Source: an uncultured Slackia sp. (GTDB lineage Bacteria; Actinomycetota; Coriobacteriia; Coriobacteriales; Eggerthellaceae). From it: a DNA stretch of 7,713 bases. The notes under the pieces are model-generated. The model did no database searches. It worked only from the letters and a program-made list of their open reading frames with translations, and had not been told where the DNA came from. A program made the translations under genes and the position numbers. Positions 1 through 6,933 of this stretch are shown here, piece by piece. The stretch spans positions 1-7,713 of the forward strand of contig USEQ01000053.1 in NCBI GenBank assembly GCA_900553655.1. Direction: 5' to 3'. The first letter of the stretch is position 1, and each line of letters begins with the position of its first letter.

Positions 1-2
1 CC

Positions 3-290
3 AAGCGAATCCCCTTCGAAAGCGAGGCGACGAAAGCAGGGGTGTATCCTACGCGCAAAATCCCTTCTCTATGCCCCGACTGCGCGGCGCATCTGCGCTA
101 CGGAGAAACCCGCCGTGCTTTATGCAGACGCGAACCTCGCCCCTCGTGCAAAACATGCGCTAACCATTGCTACGAACCCGAGGAGGCGGCATGGCAGCGC
201 ACGGCCATGGCTTACGCGGGACCGCGCGCCTTGTTTCGCGGACATGCCATCGAAGCAGTGCGGCACCTGCTTCAAACAAGGCTGAAATAG
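3..290 (+). CDS. YgbA-like Cys-rich protein (nitrous oxide-stimulated promoter family), 5' end outside window
   Basis: Small cysteine-rich protein resembling the YgbA_NO family. The visible reading frame is open to the left edge (it reads KRIPFESEATKAGVYPTRK before the first Cys pair), so the gene probably starts outside the window. The GTG at 42 has its only purine-rich stretch too close to be a good ribosome site. Motifs: CPDC, then a lone Cys about 17 residues on, then a CKTCxxHCY cluster, then YAGPR and a C-terminal RHLL. This order (CPxC, C, CxxCxxHCY, GPR, HL) is the family signature. Family knowledge: E. coli ygbA belongs to the NO-responsive NsrR regulon; its biochemical role is poorly defined, but the Cys/His set suggests metal binding. 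Oddities: the usual CPF after the third Cys position is CRR here, and the usual MRYSGPRM is AYAGPRA. It is a diverged member, or possibly only a related zinc-ribbon protein. Only the C-terminal 95 codons are visible. Confidence 0.68.
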   Translation, partial: KRIPFESEATKAGVYPTRKIPSLCPDCAAHLRYGETRRALCRREPRPSCKTCANHCYEPEEAAWQRTAMAYAGPRALFRGHAIEAVRHLLQTRLK

Positions 291-304
291 GCAAGCTTTC
301 TTGC
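291..304. terminator. Weak hairpin between convergent genes
   Basis: Directly after the YgbA-like stop codon, GCAAG and CTTGC form a 5-bp stem around a 4-base loop. There is no clear T-run on the plus strand; on the minus strand it is followed by CTATTTC. A second 5-bp hairpin (CCGCA/TGCGG) lies at 345-360. The YgbA-like and ZIP genes converge here, so some terminator is expected, but neither structure is convincing. The rest of the 120-bp gap shows nothing else. Confidence 0.2.
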
Positions 305-410
305 TGCGCCGAAGGTAAGCCCCATCATGCCTCGCAGCCACTTGCCGCATGGCGCTGCGGTCCGGCGTCAAATCGCACTGCAGGCCTTCGACGCGCCAAG
401 CGCAACGGCC

Positions 411-1205
411 CTAGCCCAGAGCGACATCGAGCACCATCATGGTGAGAAAGCCCAGCATGACGCCAGCGGTTCCCCAGTTGGAATGCGTGCTCAAGTGCGC
501 CTCCGGAATGAGCTCCTCAACCACGACGAACATCATCGCGCCGGCCGAAAAGGCGAGCATCCAGGGCATATACGGCGTTATGAAGCCCACGCCAAGCACA
601 ACAAGACAGCCAAACACCGGTTCGGCCAATCCCGAAAGGGCTCCCATGGCAAATGCCTTCGGCCTGCTCATACCCTCCTGAACAAGTGGCAACGACACCG
701 CCGCACCTTCGGGAATGTTTTGTATGCCAATGCCGAGGGCGAGGGCTGTCGCCATGCCCATCAGCGTCGGATCTCCACCGGCCTGCGCCGCCATGGCGAA
801 AAGCAAACCGACGCTCATGCCTTCGGGTATGTTATGAAGCGTCACCGCAGTGAAGAGCAGCGTCGAACGCCCCCAACGCGAAGGTAAGCCCTCGGGTTTG
901 TCCTTGCCAATATTGAAATGAGGCAGAAGGGCATGCAGGACGAAAAGGAATGCCGCGCCCAAGACGAAGCCCCCCGCTGCAGGAATCCAGCCTATTTGAC
1001 CCGCTTCCTCCGCACGCTCAATTGCAGGAATGAGCAAGCTCCATACGCTTGCCGCAATCATGACGCCGGCAGCGAATCCAAGAAAGAGCGTCTGAGCGAC
1101 GCCGCCACGCTTGCCGCGGATGAGAAAAACCGCCGCAGCGCCGAACGCCGTGCACGCAAAGGTGAAACCCGTACCGGCAGCAGCGCCGAGAAAAGCATCC
1201 GTCAT
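411..1205 (-). CDS. ZIP family divalent metal transporter, GufA/ZIP11-like
   Basis: Integral membrane protein of 264 aa, predicted to move divalent metal ions (typically zinc, also iron or manganese in this family) across the cytoplasmic membrane. Start: the frame stays open to 1340, but the ATG at 1205 is preceded by AAAGGGAGAAG at good spacing, and homology begins here (MTDAFLG). Eight hydrophobic segments can be outlined. Signature metal-site motifs are HNIPEG (residues 124-129, helix 4), QNIPEG (162-167, helix 5), SGLAEP (191-196) and EELIPE (230-235). Gln instead of His in the helix-5 motif is normal for the GufA/ZIP11 branch and separates it from ZupT. A short hydrophilic loop (about 96-112, after LPHFNIG) lies before helix 4 and is not His-rich. 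It diverges from the aminotransferase gene and converges with the YgbA-like gene, so it is probably a single-gene unit. The substrate cannot be decided from sequence. Confidence 0.92.
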   Translation of the reverse strand: MTDAFLGAAAGTGFTFACTAFGAAAVFLIRGKRGGVAQTLFLGFAAGVMIAASVWSLLIPAIERAEEAGQIGWIPAAGGFVLGAAFLFVLHALLPHFNIGKDKPEGLPSRWGRSTLLFTAVTLHNIPEGMSVGLLFAMAAQAGGDPTLMGMATALALGIGIQNIPEGAAVSLPLVQEGMSRPKAFAMGALSGLAEPVFGCLVVLGVGFITPYMPWMLAFSAGAMMFVVVEELIPEAHLSTHSNWGTAGVMLGFLTMMVLDVALG

Positions 1206-1323
1206 TTTCTTCTCCCTTTCACACCCCAAATCACGCCGAGGCCCAGCAGAGTACGTTACTATGCAAACCGTACGATACATCGCAACGGCGACCAAGGCGA
1301 GCAATCGCAGAATCGAGGGAACC
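1206..1323. promoter_or_regulatory. Divergent intergenic region carrying both start signals
   Basis: This 118-bp gap must hold the promoters of the ZIP gene (-) and the aminotransferase gene (+). Clear ribosome sites sit at each end: GGGAGAAG for the minus gene and GAGGGA for the plus gene. Candidate -10-like elements are weak (TACTAT at 1257-1262 and TACGAT at 1271-1276 on +, CATAGT overlapping on -), with no good -35 partner. An imperfect inverted repeat GTACG (1251-1255) / CGTAC (1269-1273) lies in the middle and could be an operator. I see no zinc-responsive (Zur-type) box that I can assert. Confidence 0.35.
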
Positions 1324-2517
1324 ATGATAAACCAGCGCATGTTCGAACTGGGAGACGAACCTTCCGCTATCCGCGAGCTTTTTGCCTACGGACTGGCCCG
1401 CAAGGCCGAAATAGGAGCCGAAAACGTTTTCGATTTCAGCCTTGGCAACCCAAGCGTCCCCGCTCCCTCGTCCGTCAAAGAGGCGATCATCGATATTCTC
1501 GAGCAGCCGGCCGAACAGGTGCACGGATACACGCCCGCACAAGGCGCCTTTGGCGTCCGCAAGGCCATCGCCGAATCGCTCAACCGCCGTTTCAACACGG
1601 CATACACCGCCGAAAACCTCTATATGACCGTTGGCGCCGCAGCGTCGATTTCAATCTCTATCAACGCCCTGGCAAATCCCGAAGACGAATTCGTCGTGAT
1701 TGCGCCGTACTTCCCCGAATACAAAGTATGGATCGAAAACGCAGGATGCGTATGCGTCGAGACCCCCGCACGCGTTACTGATTTCCAACTGAACATCGAG
1801 GCCATCGAAGATGCCATCACCCCTCGAACGAAGGGCGTCATCATCAATTCGCCCAACAATCCCACAGGAGCCGTGTACCCCGAGTGCGATCTGGTGGAGC
1901 TTTCAAACGCGCTGCGACGCAAGCAAGACGAATACGGCCATGCGATCTACCTGATCTCCGACGAGCCTTATCGCGAGATAGCATACGGCGAAACCAAAGT
2001 CCCCTTCGTACCGGAGCTCTTTGAAAACACGCTCGTATGCTATTCCTATTCGAAATCCCTCAGCCTTCCAGGAGAGCGCATCGGCTACGTGCTGGTACCC
2101 CCGACGATGGAGGATTCCAGGAGCGTCTATGCGGCCGTATGCGGAGCTGGCCGCGCTCTTGGATTCGTGTGCGCACCGGTTCTTTTCCAATCCGTCATAG
2201 AGCGCTGCGTCGATGAGCCGTGCAATATCGAGGCCTATCGCAAGAATAGAGACCTGCTCTATAACGGCCTTACCAAGCTCGGCTACGAATGCGTCGCACC
2301 GCAAGGAGCGTTTTACCTGTGGATGCGCGCGCTTGAACCCGATGCGCAGGCCTTCGTCGAAAAGGCGAAGAAATATGAGCTGCTGATCGTCCCGAGCAAC
2401 AGCTTCGGCGTTAAGGGCTGGGTGCGCATAGGCTACTGCGTCGATTACTCCGTCATCGAGCGTTCTCTTCCCGCATTCGCGGAGCTCATGAAGCACTACC
2501 AGGTACGTGAGCTTTAA
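1324..2517 (+). CDS. PLP-dependent class I aminotransferase (AspB-like)
   Basis: Cytosolic fold-type I aminotransferase of 397 aa, about the usual length (roughly 390-400). Start: the frame is open from 1111, but the ATG at 1324 has GAGGGA four bases upstream and begins at the homologous MINQRMFELG; earlier start codons lack ribosome sites and overlap the divergent ZIP gene. Family landmarks in order: FDFSLGNPS (residues 36-44), the HGYTPAQG substrate loop (67-74), NSPNNPTG (175-182), ISDEPY (211-216; Asp213 should bind the pyridine nitrogen and Tyr216 the PLP oxygen), the SYSKSLSLPGERIGY segment with catalytic Lys244 forming the Schiff base, and VRIGY with Arg368, expected to bind the substrate alpha-carboxylate. 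All key residues are present, so the enzyme should be active. The amino donor cannot be chosen: aspartate, alanine or aromatic amino acids all fit this broad subgroup. It stands alone, followed by a hairpin, and no biosynthetic partner is adjacent. Confidence 0.93.
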   Translation: MINQRMFELGDEPSAIRELFAYGLARKAEIGAENVFDFSLGNPSVPAPSSVKEAIIDILEQPAEQVHGYTPAQGAFGVRKAIAESLNRRFNTAYTAENLYMTVGAAASISISINALANPEDEFVVIAPYFPEYKVWIENAGCVCVETPARVTDFQLNIEAIEDAITPRTKGVIINSPNNPTGAVYPECDLVELSNALRRKQDEYGHAIYLISDEPYREIAYGETKVPFVPELFENTLVCYSYSKSLSLPGERIGYVLVPPTMEDSRSVYAAVCGAGRALGFVCAPVLFQSVIERCVDEPCNIEAYRKNRDLLYNGLTKLGYECVAPQGAFYLWMRALEPDAQAFVEKAKKYELLIVPSNSFGVKGWVRIGYCVDYSVIERSLPAFAELMKHYQVREL

Positions 2518-2526
2518 GAAAGCACC

Positions 2527-2560
2527 GCCGCGAAGCGTGCATTGCCGCACGCTTCGCGGC
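2527..2560 (+). terminator. 14-bp perfect hairpin after the aminotransferase gene
   Basis: Stem GCCGCGAAGCGTGC (2527-2540) pairs perfectly with 2547-2560 around the 6-base loop ATTGCC, starting 9 bases after the TAA stop. It is very GC-rich and stable but lacks a downstream T-run (CCGCAAG follows). It is probably the aminotransferase terminator or a 3'-end stabiliser; a Rho-independent mechanism is not clearly shown. Confidence 0.6.
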
Positions 2561-2576
2561 CCGCAAGAGCATGGGC

Positions 2577-2582
2577 TACAAT
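2577..2582 (+). promoter_or_regulatory. Candidate -10 element of the LuxR regulator gene
   Basis: TACAAT matches the TATAAT consensus at 5 of 6 positions, 63 bases before the ATG. No good -35 exists: the expected place (about 2553-2559, TTCGCGG) lies inside the right arm of the preceding hairpin. Weak -35 elements are common in activator-dependent promoters, which would fit an autoregulated gene, but this is inference. The remaining leader (2583-2645) holds only the ribosome site AAAGGA, four bases before the ATG. Confidence 0.4.
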
Positions 2583-2645
2583 GAGAGGACTCGGCTCAAC
2601 ACGCCGGCATTCTCGACATTGGCGTAGGCCGTTCGAAAGGACCCC

Positions 2646-4289
2646 ATGCTCTCTTTTCTGCAAACCAATCCAAATTCAACCTCGGATTCTTCGGCGAATC
2701 TCACCCCCTCCAAGCTCGGCTGGGGTTTTCTCCTTGCCTGGGTCTTCTGCATCTTCTACCTGGGAACAATCGACTGCCGCTTTCTTATAGAGCCCACACC
2801 GAGCAATGAATCCCTCCCGTTTTTGACGCAGCTCATTGTGTCAGGCCTCCCCGTCTTTGCATCCATTGCAACCATCGGCTACGCCATAGCCATCGAACCC
2901 CGCATGGGAGAGCTCGTCGACCATCCCCGCATGCGCATAGCTTCTCCCCTCATCGCCTCGATAGGAACCGTTGTCTACTTTCTTCCTTTGCCGAACAACA
3001 CGTGGGCACTCCCCGTCTTCATAACGGCCTCCATGGCCACGGGGATAGGCAGCGGCTTCATGTGGCTTCTTTGGGGTTCGTTCTATTCCCGCATCCCCCA
3101 AGACCACACTGAAGTGCTCGCTCCAGCCTCCGCAGCCATCGCAGCGCTTTTAGCCCTGGCGTCCTCCGCCATGAGCGGATGGATTGGAGTGGTGTTTGTA
3201 GCATCATTCCCCATCATCTCGGGTATGAGCCTTGAATGGGCTTTAAAGAACACTCCGCAAAAGCAGGGAAACCGAAACGAGCATGGCCAACCATCTGCAG
3301 CGCACGCGCTGCGATCAATGGGAAGAACCGTCCTCGGGATCTTCGTCGCTTGCGTTTTCGTTTGCCTTTCTGGAAGCTTTCTCGACGCCGACCCCTCCGT
3401 AAGACCCGAAACGCCCGTCAACCAGGTCTCGGTCCTTGTAGCACTTGTTTTCACCATGGCGCTTACGACCGTAGCCGTTGTAGGCCCACGACGAATTTCG
3501 ATTTCGTTTTTCTACCGCTGGATGTGCCCTGCCCTGGTGCTTGGCTTCGCATCCGTAATCCTTCTGCCCGAACCTTTCGGCAGCATAGTGGCCTTCGTCA
3601 CATCCATTTCTGCGCGATTCGCTTTCTGCCTCATCACGCAGATGTTTTTCGCGCGATTCGCCGAAAGCGGAAAGGCAACCGCAACCCAATCGTTCGGGTG
3701 GGGATGGGTCGGAGTTCACCTTGGCGATTTTATTGGGGTGCTCCTGCTCCTCCTTCTTCAGAATTTCCCAACCATCGGCATGGGCGGGCCTGAAGACATC
3801 GCAGCCGCCTGCATTGTCGTGCTCGTGTTCGCCACGATGTTTGTGCTCGATGACGGAACAAGCTTCCGTACGCAGAATTCCGATACGGAAGACGCCTTCT
3901 CAACCGTCGTGCCATCGAAGAGAAGCAGGGAATCCAAGACTGCGTGTCCGAAAGATGGCGCGGGCAGCCGAGCAGACCACAACGACGGCGTGCGAACGGA
4001 GCGCCACGCCCCATCACGGGACACCGAAGAGCCACTGACGGATAAAAGAGAGCCAGCCGCCAGCGATACACCATTCGAGGAGGTCATCCTCTCTATTTCG
4101 AAAGCATCGAGGCTCACTCCTCGCGAAACGGAAGTCTTCGCTCTTTTGGCCCGCGGTCGATCCATCCCCTATATCCGCGACGAACTTGTGATATCGAGGG
4201 AGACCGCCGCCACCCACGCGAAGCATATCTATGCGAAACTCGACGTACACAGCCGCCAAGAGCTTATCGACCTGGTAGCAAAGCATTAA
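2646..4289 (+). CDS. Membrane-bound LuxR-family transcriptional regulator with 12-helix sensor domain
   Basis: Predicted membrane-anchored transcription factor of 547 aa. The ATG has AAAGGA at ideal spacing. Residues 1-24 are a polar N-terminus. About 12 hydrophobic segments follow (roughly 25-43, 58-82, 99-115, 120-143, 158-175, 177-195, 227-246, 258-280, 290-308, 310-334, 350-372, 385-401), arranged like an MFS transporter with a polar loop (200-226) between two halves of six. A charged, Ser/Arg/Glu-rich linker (402-480), probably disordered, leads to a LuxR-type helix-turn-helix (about 486-547). Landmarks there are LTPRETEVFALLARG, the recognition-helix region ISRETAATHAKHIYAKL, and DVHSRQELIDL. 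There is no receiver domain, kinase domain or autoinducer-binding domain. Family knowledge: Eggerthellaceae carry many regulators of this architecture, often next to inducible reductase genes. Inference: the membrane half senses a small molecule and controls the convergent flavoprotein gene. The ligand is unknown, and a transport role for the membrane half cannot be excluded. Confidence 0.9.
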   Translation: MLSFLQTNPNSTSDSSANLTPSKLGWGFLLAWVFCIFYLGTIDCRFLIEPTPSNESLPFLTQLIVSGLPVFASIATIGYAIAIEPRMGELVDHPRMRIASPLIASIGTVVYFLPLPNNTWALPVFITASMATGIGSGFMWLLWGSFYSRIPQDHTEVLAPASAAIAALLALASSAMSGWIGVVFVASFPIISGMSLEWALKNTPQKQGNRNEHGQPSAAHALRSMGRTVLGIFVACVFVCLSGSFLDADPSVRPETPVNQVSVLVALVFTMALTTVAVVGPRRISISFFYRWMCPALVLGFASVILLPEPFGSIVAFVTSISARFAFCLITQMFFARFAESGKATATQSFGWGWVGVHLGDFIGVLLLLLLQNFPTIGMGGPEDIAAACIVVLVFATMFVLDDGTSFRTQNSDTEDAFSTVVPSKRSRESKTACPKDGAGSRADHNDGVRTERHAPSRDTEEPLTDKREPAASDTPFEEVILSISKASRLTPRETEVFALLARGRSIPYIRDELVISRETAATHAKHIYAKLDVHSRQELIDLVAKH

Positions 4290-4290
4290 A

Positions 4291-4320
4291 AAGAGGAGGA
4301 GCCGAACGGCTCCTCCTCTT
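4291..4320. terminator. Shared bidirectional terminator between the regulator and reductase genes
   Basis: A perfect 13-bp stem (AAGAGGAGGAGCC at 4291-4303 with 4308-4320) around loop GAAC lies one base after the regulator stop codon and 24 bases from the reductase stop. On the minus strand the stem runs into CTCTTTTTAATG, a proper T-run, so it should be a strong intrinsic terminator for the reductase. On the plus strand the T's lie within the stem (CTCTTC), so termination there may be weaker. Confidence 0.85.
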
Positions 4321-4344
4321 CAAGGGAGGGGTATGGGTAGGCGC

Positions 4345-6063
4345 CTATTCCACACCGAGAGCATGCTTAGCAGCAATGCGGCCGAACGTAGCCGTGCGTC
4401 CCGCATTCATGCCCGCGAAGTTGCTCGGGTAATTATGCGGATAGAAACCACCCTGATCGTTGCCGCACACATAGAGGCCTTCGATGACCGAACCGTCTTT
4501 GCGGAGCGGCTGGCTGTTTGCGTTCGTGATAACGCCATGGATGGTCACCAGAAGCTCACCGCCAATACGTGCCGCATAGAACGGAGCCTGAGAAACATCG
4601 CTTAGACGGTATGCCGGCTTTCCGAAATCGACATCCTCTCCCGCTTCGGCCAGCTCGTTGTAGCGCTCAACCGTGGCAAGGAAGGTTGCTTTTTTCTCGG
4701 CGTCGAAGCCCATGGCGTCGGCCAGCTCCTCGAGCGTATCGCACTTCTTCAGGGAGCCGTTTTCGATGCGCGGGTTGAGCCAGAACTCGTCGAGATGCTC
4801 AGGCGTAATAGCCTCGCAGTCGTACACATCGGCATTGAAGGCCGTTCCTGCAGGAGCGGGAGCGAGGCGGGAACAACCGCACGTGTCGAACTGAACGATA
4901 TCCTCCCAATAATTGCCGTCCCAGACGATCCAGGAATAATGACCCGGCTGATTCGCGCCTCCTGCATAGCTCATCGGATAGCACTGGTCTTCGTTCATGA
5001 AGCGTTCGCCGTTGATATTGACATGCAAGAACGGCTGGCTGCCGGGAAGGAAGATATCGCCGCCGGTGTACGACCCATCGAATTCAAATCCATCGGGCAG
5101 AATGGCACGATTCCAGATCATGGCCGCGCCTCCTGCTTCAAGCTCGGCGCCCGCCCACAAGGCCATGCGGATGCCATCGCCGGTTTCGGTGTTGCTGTCT
5201 CGCAGCGCGCACCAGTTGGTATTGCCCGGGCACAGATCCTGCAGCATCTCGTCGTTCGCGCCATAGCCTCCCGTGCATACGATAACGCCCTTAGACGCAT
5301 TGGCCTGAATAACCTTTCCGTCGTTGTCGATTGCGACGACGCCGGTCACCTTCCCTGAATCATCCTGCACAAGCTGCTGAACGGGCGTCAGGAAGCGAAT
5401 CTCTCCGCCGAGTTCGTTCTGGAAGATATCCGCCATTACTTCGAGATGCATATATGCACCGTAGTTCGGGCCTTCCGGGTTGTATTCATCAAGACATGGG
5501 TTGTAGCACATAGCGGGGTAGTACGCATGAGCGTCATCGGGGCAATGCCACTCGAACGGGAAAAGCATGCCCTTGGGACCGAGCGTCGCCTCCATCCACT
5601 CGATCATTTCACCGGACTTTTCCGCCCAAGTCTTATAGAGAAGCATGTTCGCGTCGCCAGATTGCGTCATGTTGGCATGATTCAAAAGCGTAGGAACATC
5701 TTCGTGATGATCGGGAGCAAGACTGGAATTGAGCGCACCGATTGCCTCGCGCGCCGCCGCAATAGCACCGCCCTTTTCGAACACAAGGACCTTGGCGCCT
5801 TCTTGGGCGGCCGTGGTCGCGGCAGGAAGGCCGCCGTTCCCAGCACCGACAACAACGATGTCGACATCGACCGTCTCGTCGATGGTCTTCGGCATCTCGG
5901 GCTTATCGCGCCAAGATCCCTGCTGTTCGCCGGAGCCGCCCTTGGCATCTGACGAGCTCGTGCTCGGAGCGCAGCCGGCCAATGCAGCTCCGGCCGCAGC
6001 AAGCGCGCCCGTTGCAGCAAAACCCGTCAAAAAACTACGACGATTCATTGCATGGTTTTTCAT
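4345..6063 (-). CDS. Tat-exported FAD-dependent fumarate reductase/flavocytochrome c-like lipoprotein, substrate unknown
   Basis: Flavoprotein of 572 aa, predicted to act outside the cytoplasmic membrane. The ATG at 6063 is preceded by AGGAGAGGG; an internal ATG at 6048 has no comparable site. N-terminus: twin-arginine motif NRRSFL (Arg8, Arg9), hydrophobic stretch, then LAGC lipobox (Cys31), giving a Tat-dependent lipoprotein. A Ser/Gly-rich linker follows (32-55). FAD domain: VVVGAGNGGLPAA (71-82) with FEKGG (96-99; Glu97 should bind ribose), and C-terminal GLYVCGNDQGG (529-539). NGERFMNE (351-358) marks the capping-domain region. There is no CxxCH heme motif and no FMN-binding domain, so electrons must come from an unlinked partner. 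By-eye comparison with Shewanella Fcc3 suggests its four catalytic or substrate residues (His365, Arg402, His504, Arg545) are all replaced, at about Asn318, Tyr362, Val506 and Tyr545. The substrate is therefore probably not fumarate or another simple dicarboxylate. A dehydrogenase role is also possible. Confidence 0.9.
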   Translation of the reverse strand: MKNHAMNRRSFLTGFAATGALAAAGAALAGCAPSTSSSDAKGGSGEQQGSWRDKPEMPKTIDETVDVDIVVVGAGNGGLPAATTAAQEGAKVLVFEKGGAIAAAREAIGALNSSLAPDHHEDVPTLLNHANMTQSGDANMLLYKTWAEKSGEMIEWMEATLGPKGMLFPFEWHCPDDAHAYYPAMCYNPCLDEYNPEGPNYGAYMHLEVMADIFQNELGGEIRFLTPVQQLVQDDSGKVTGVVAIDNDGKVIQANASKGVIVCTGGYGANDEMLQDLCPGNTNWCALRDSNTETGDGIRMALWAGAELEAGGAAMIWNRAILPDGFEFDGSYTGGDIFLPGSQPFLHVNINGERFMNEDQCYPMSYAGGANQPGHYSWIVWDGNYWEDIVQFDTCGCSRLAPAPAGTAFNADVYDCEAITPEHLDEFWLNPRIENGSLKKCDTLEELADAMGFDAEKKATFLATVERYNELAEAGEDVDFGKPAYRLSDVSQAPFYAARIGGELLVTIHGVITNANSQPLRKDGSVIEGLYVCGNDQGGFYPHNYPSNFAGMNAGRTATFGRIAAKHALGVE

Positions 6064-6087
6064 GATCCCTCTCCTGTTCGTGTCAGA

Positions 6088-6118
6088 AAACGTATCCGCC
6101 TCCCTCTCGGCGGCGTTT
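6088..6118 (-). terminator. Hairpin in the leader of the reductase gene (terminator or attenuator)
   Basis: On the minus strand AAACG+CCGCC pairs with GGCGG+CGTTT, interrupted by a 3-base bulge on the downstream arm, around an 8-base loop; it is followed by TTTTCTG. It lies 94 bases after the DUF554 stop and 24 bases before the reductase ATG. It could end DUF554 transcription, or be a conditional stop inside a read-through transcript. The rest of this 148-bp gap (6064-6211) has the reductase ribosome site and only weak promoter candidates, namely TTGACG (6181-6186, -) without a good -10, and TATACC (6172-6177, -) with a poor -35. Confidence 0.42.
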
Positions 6119-6211
6119 CCACGACTTCGAAACTACAGGAGCCACTTCCTGAAAACCATCGCCCTCTTGCGGGTATATTTCGTCAAAATACCTGTTCAGA
6201 AACGATATGCC

Positions 6212-6901
6212 CTAAAGCAGGTGAGGCAAAGAAGGCGCAATCAGGCACCAAGCAATGGGCACGGCGAGAGCAGGGAGAAAATCGAGCGTTTTGATTTCCT
6301 TGAGTCCCACGATAGAAATACCAGACATCATGATGAGGCATCCTCCCACAATGGAAAGTTCGGTCATCATGCTCCCCGAAATGAAATCGCCCAAAAGAAC
6401 CGTGAGCGCATATATGGAACCCTGCCAGACAAATAAGACCACGGAGGCAAGACACATGCCCACTCCGTAAGTCGAAGCCAAAACCATGGACGTCACGAAG
6501 TCGAGCATGGCGTTGGTGAACAGAAACGTGGCATCTCCGTACAACGCGCTCTGCACAGGACCCAGAATAGAAAGCGTGCCCACGCAAAACAGCAGACATC
6601 CCGTAACGAGTCCCTGACCGAGATCCTTGCCGCCCCTGCGTGACGTGGCATTCTCCATGCGCTCCCCCAGACGAAGCGAAGAGCCGATGGCGCCGCCTAT
6701 GGCAAGGCTCGCAATGAAGAGCACCGGGTACGAGCTGTTCGGCATGTTCTGCATGGCGGAATTAAGACCGAGAACCATTGCCGCCACGCCCATGGCGGTA
6801 AACAGCGTGTCGTTCACGCGCTCGCTCATGACCTTCTTCAGCGTGCCGCCTATAACGCTGCCCGCCGCAATGGCAATAACATTGACGATGGTGCCTATCA
6901 T
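6212..6901 (-). CDS. DUF554 family membrane protein (YdfK/YqgA-like)
   Basis: Integral membrane protein of 229 aa, the usual family length. The frame is open to 7108, but the start is placed at the ATG at 6901: GGAGAG lies just upstream and the protein begins with the conserved MIGTIVNVIAIAAGSVIGG. The extra codons upstream would run through a terminator. Seven or so hydrophobic segments are visible. Family landmarks are the N-terminal GTIVN...GS element, the IGGAIGSSLRLGERME segment (about 68-83), the LLFCVGTLSILGPVQSALYGD block (about 102-122), the following LDFVTSMVLAS, and a C-terminal GLKEIKT motif after GGCLIMMSGISIV. The biochemical function of DUF554 is not established; transport has been suggested only from topology. 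It is on the same strand as, and upstream of, the reductase gene with a 148-bp gap, so co-transcription is possible but not shown. Confidence 0.9.
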   Translation of the reverse strand: MIGTIVNVIAIAAGSVIGGTLKKVMSERVNDTLFTAMGVAAMVLGLNSAMQNMPNSSYPVLFIASLAIGGAIGSSLRLGERMENATSRRGGKDLGQGLVTGCLLFCVGTLSILGPVQSALYGDATFLFTNAMLDFVTSMVLASTYGVGMCLASVVLFVWQGSIYALTVLLGDFISGSMMTELSIVGGCLIMMSGISIVGLKEIKTLDFLPALAVPIAWCLIAPSLPHLL

Positions 6902-6933
6902 AGTGCCACTCTCCGTATGAAGCCTTACCGAAA

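Noticed and set aside
327..887. Open frame of 186 codons on the plus strand
   Set aside because: It lies antisense to the ZIP gene, is rich in His/Arg/Gln as expected of a complementary-strand frame, and has no ribosome site or recognisable domain.
1251..1273. GTACG/CGTAC inverted repeat as a definite metal-responsive operator of the ZIP gene
   Set aside because: Arms are only 5 bp and do not match a Zur or Fur consensus I could recognise; kept only as a mention in the intergenic entry.
918..1781. Open frame of 287 codons on the plus strand spanning the ZIP gene, the divergent promoter region and the aminotransferase start
   Set aside because: It crosses two well-supported genes and is dominated by Arg/Ser/Asn; it is a GC-driven shadow frame.
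1903..2550. Open frame of 215 codons antisense to the aminotransferase gene
   Set aside because: The aminotransferase frame on the other strand has every catalytic residue; the antisense frame has no family motif and would run through the terminal hairpin.
2561..2645. Possible tRNA or small RNA in the gap before the regulator (GTTCGAA resembles a T-loop)
   Set aside because: No acceptor, D or anticodon stems can be folded around it and the gap is too crowded by the promoter and ribosome site.
4795..5358. Open frames antisense to the flavoprotein gene (also 5446-5952)
   Set aside because: The flavoprotein frame is continuous with signal peptide and FAD motifs; these frames show no domain or start signal.
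4345..6063. Idea that the reductase carries its own heme domain like flavocytochrome c
   Set aside because: No CxxCH motif occurs; the CGC at residues 395-397 is not a heme site.
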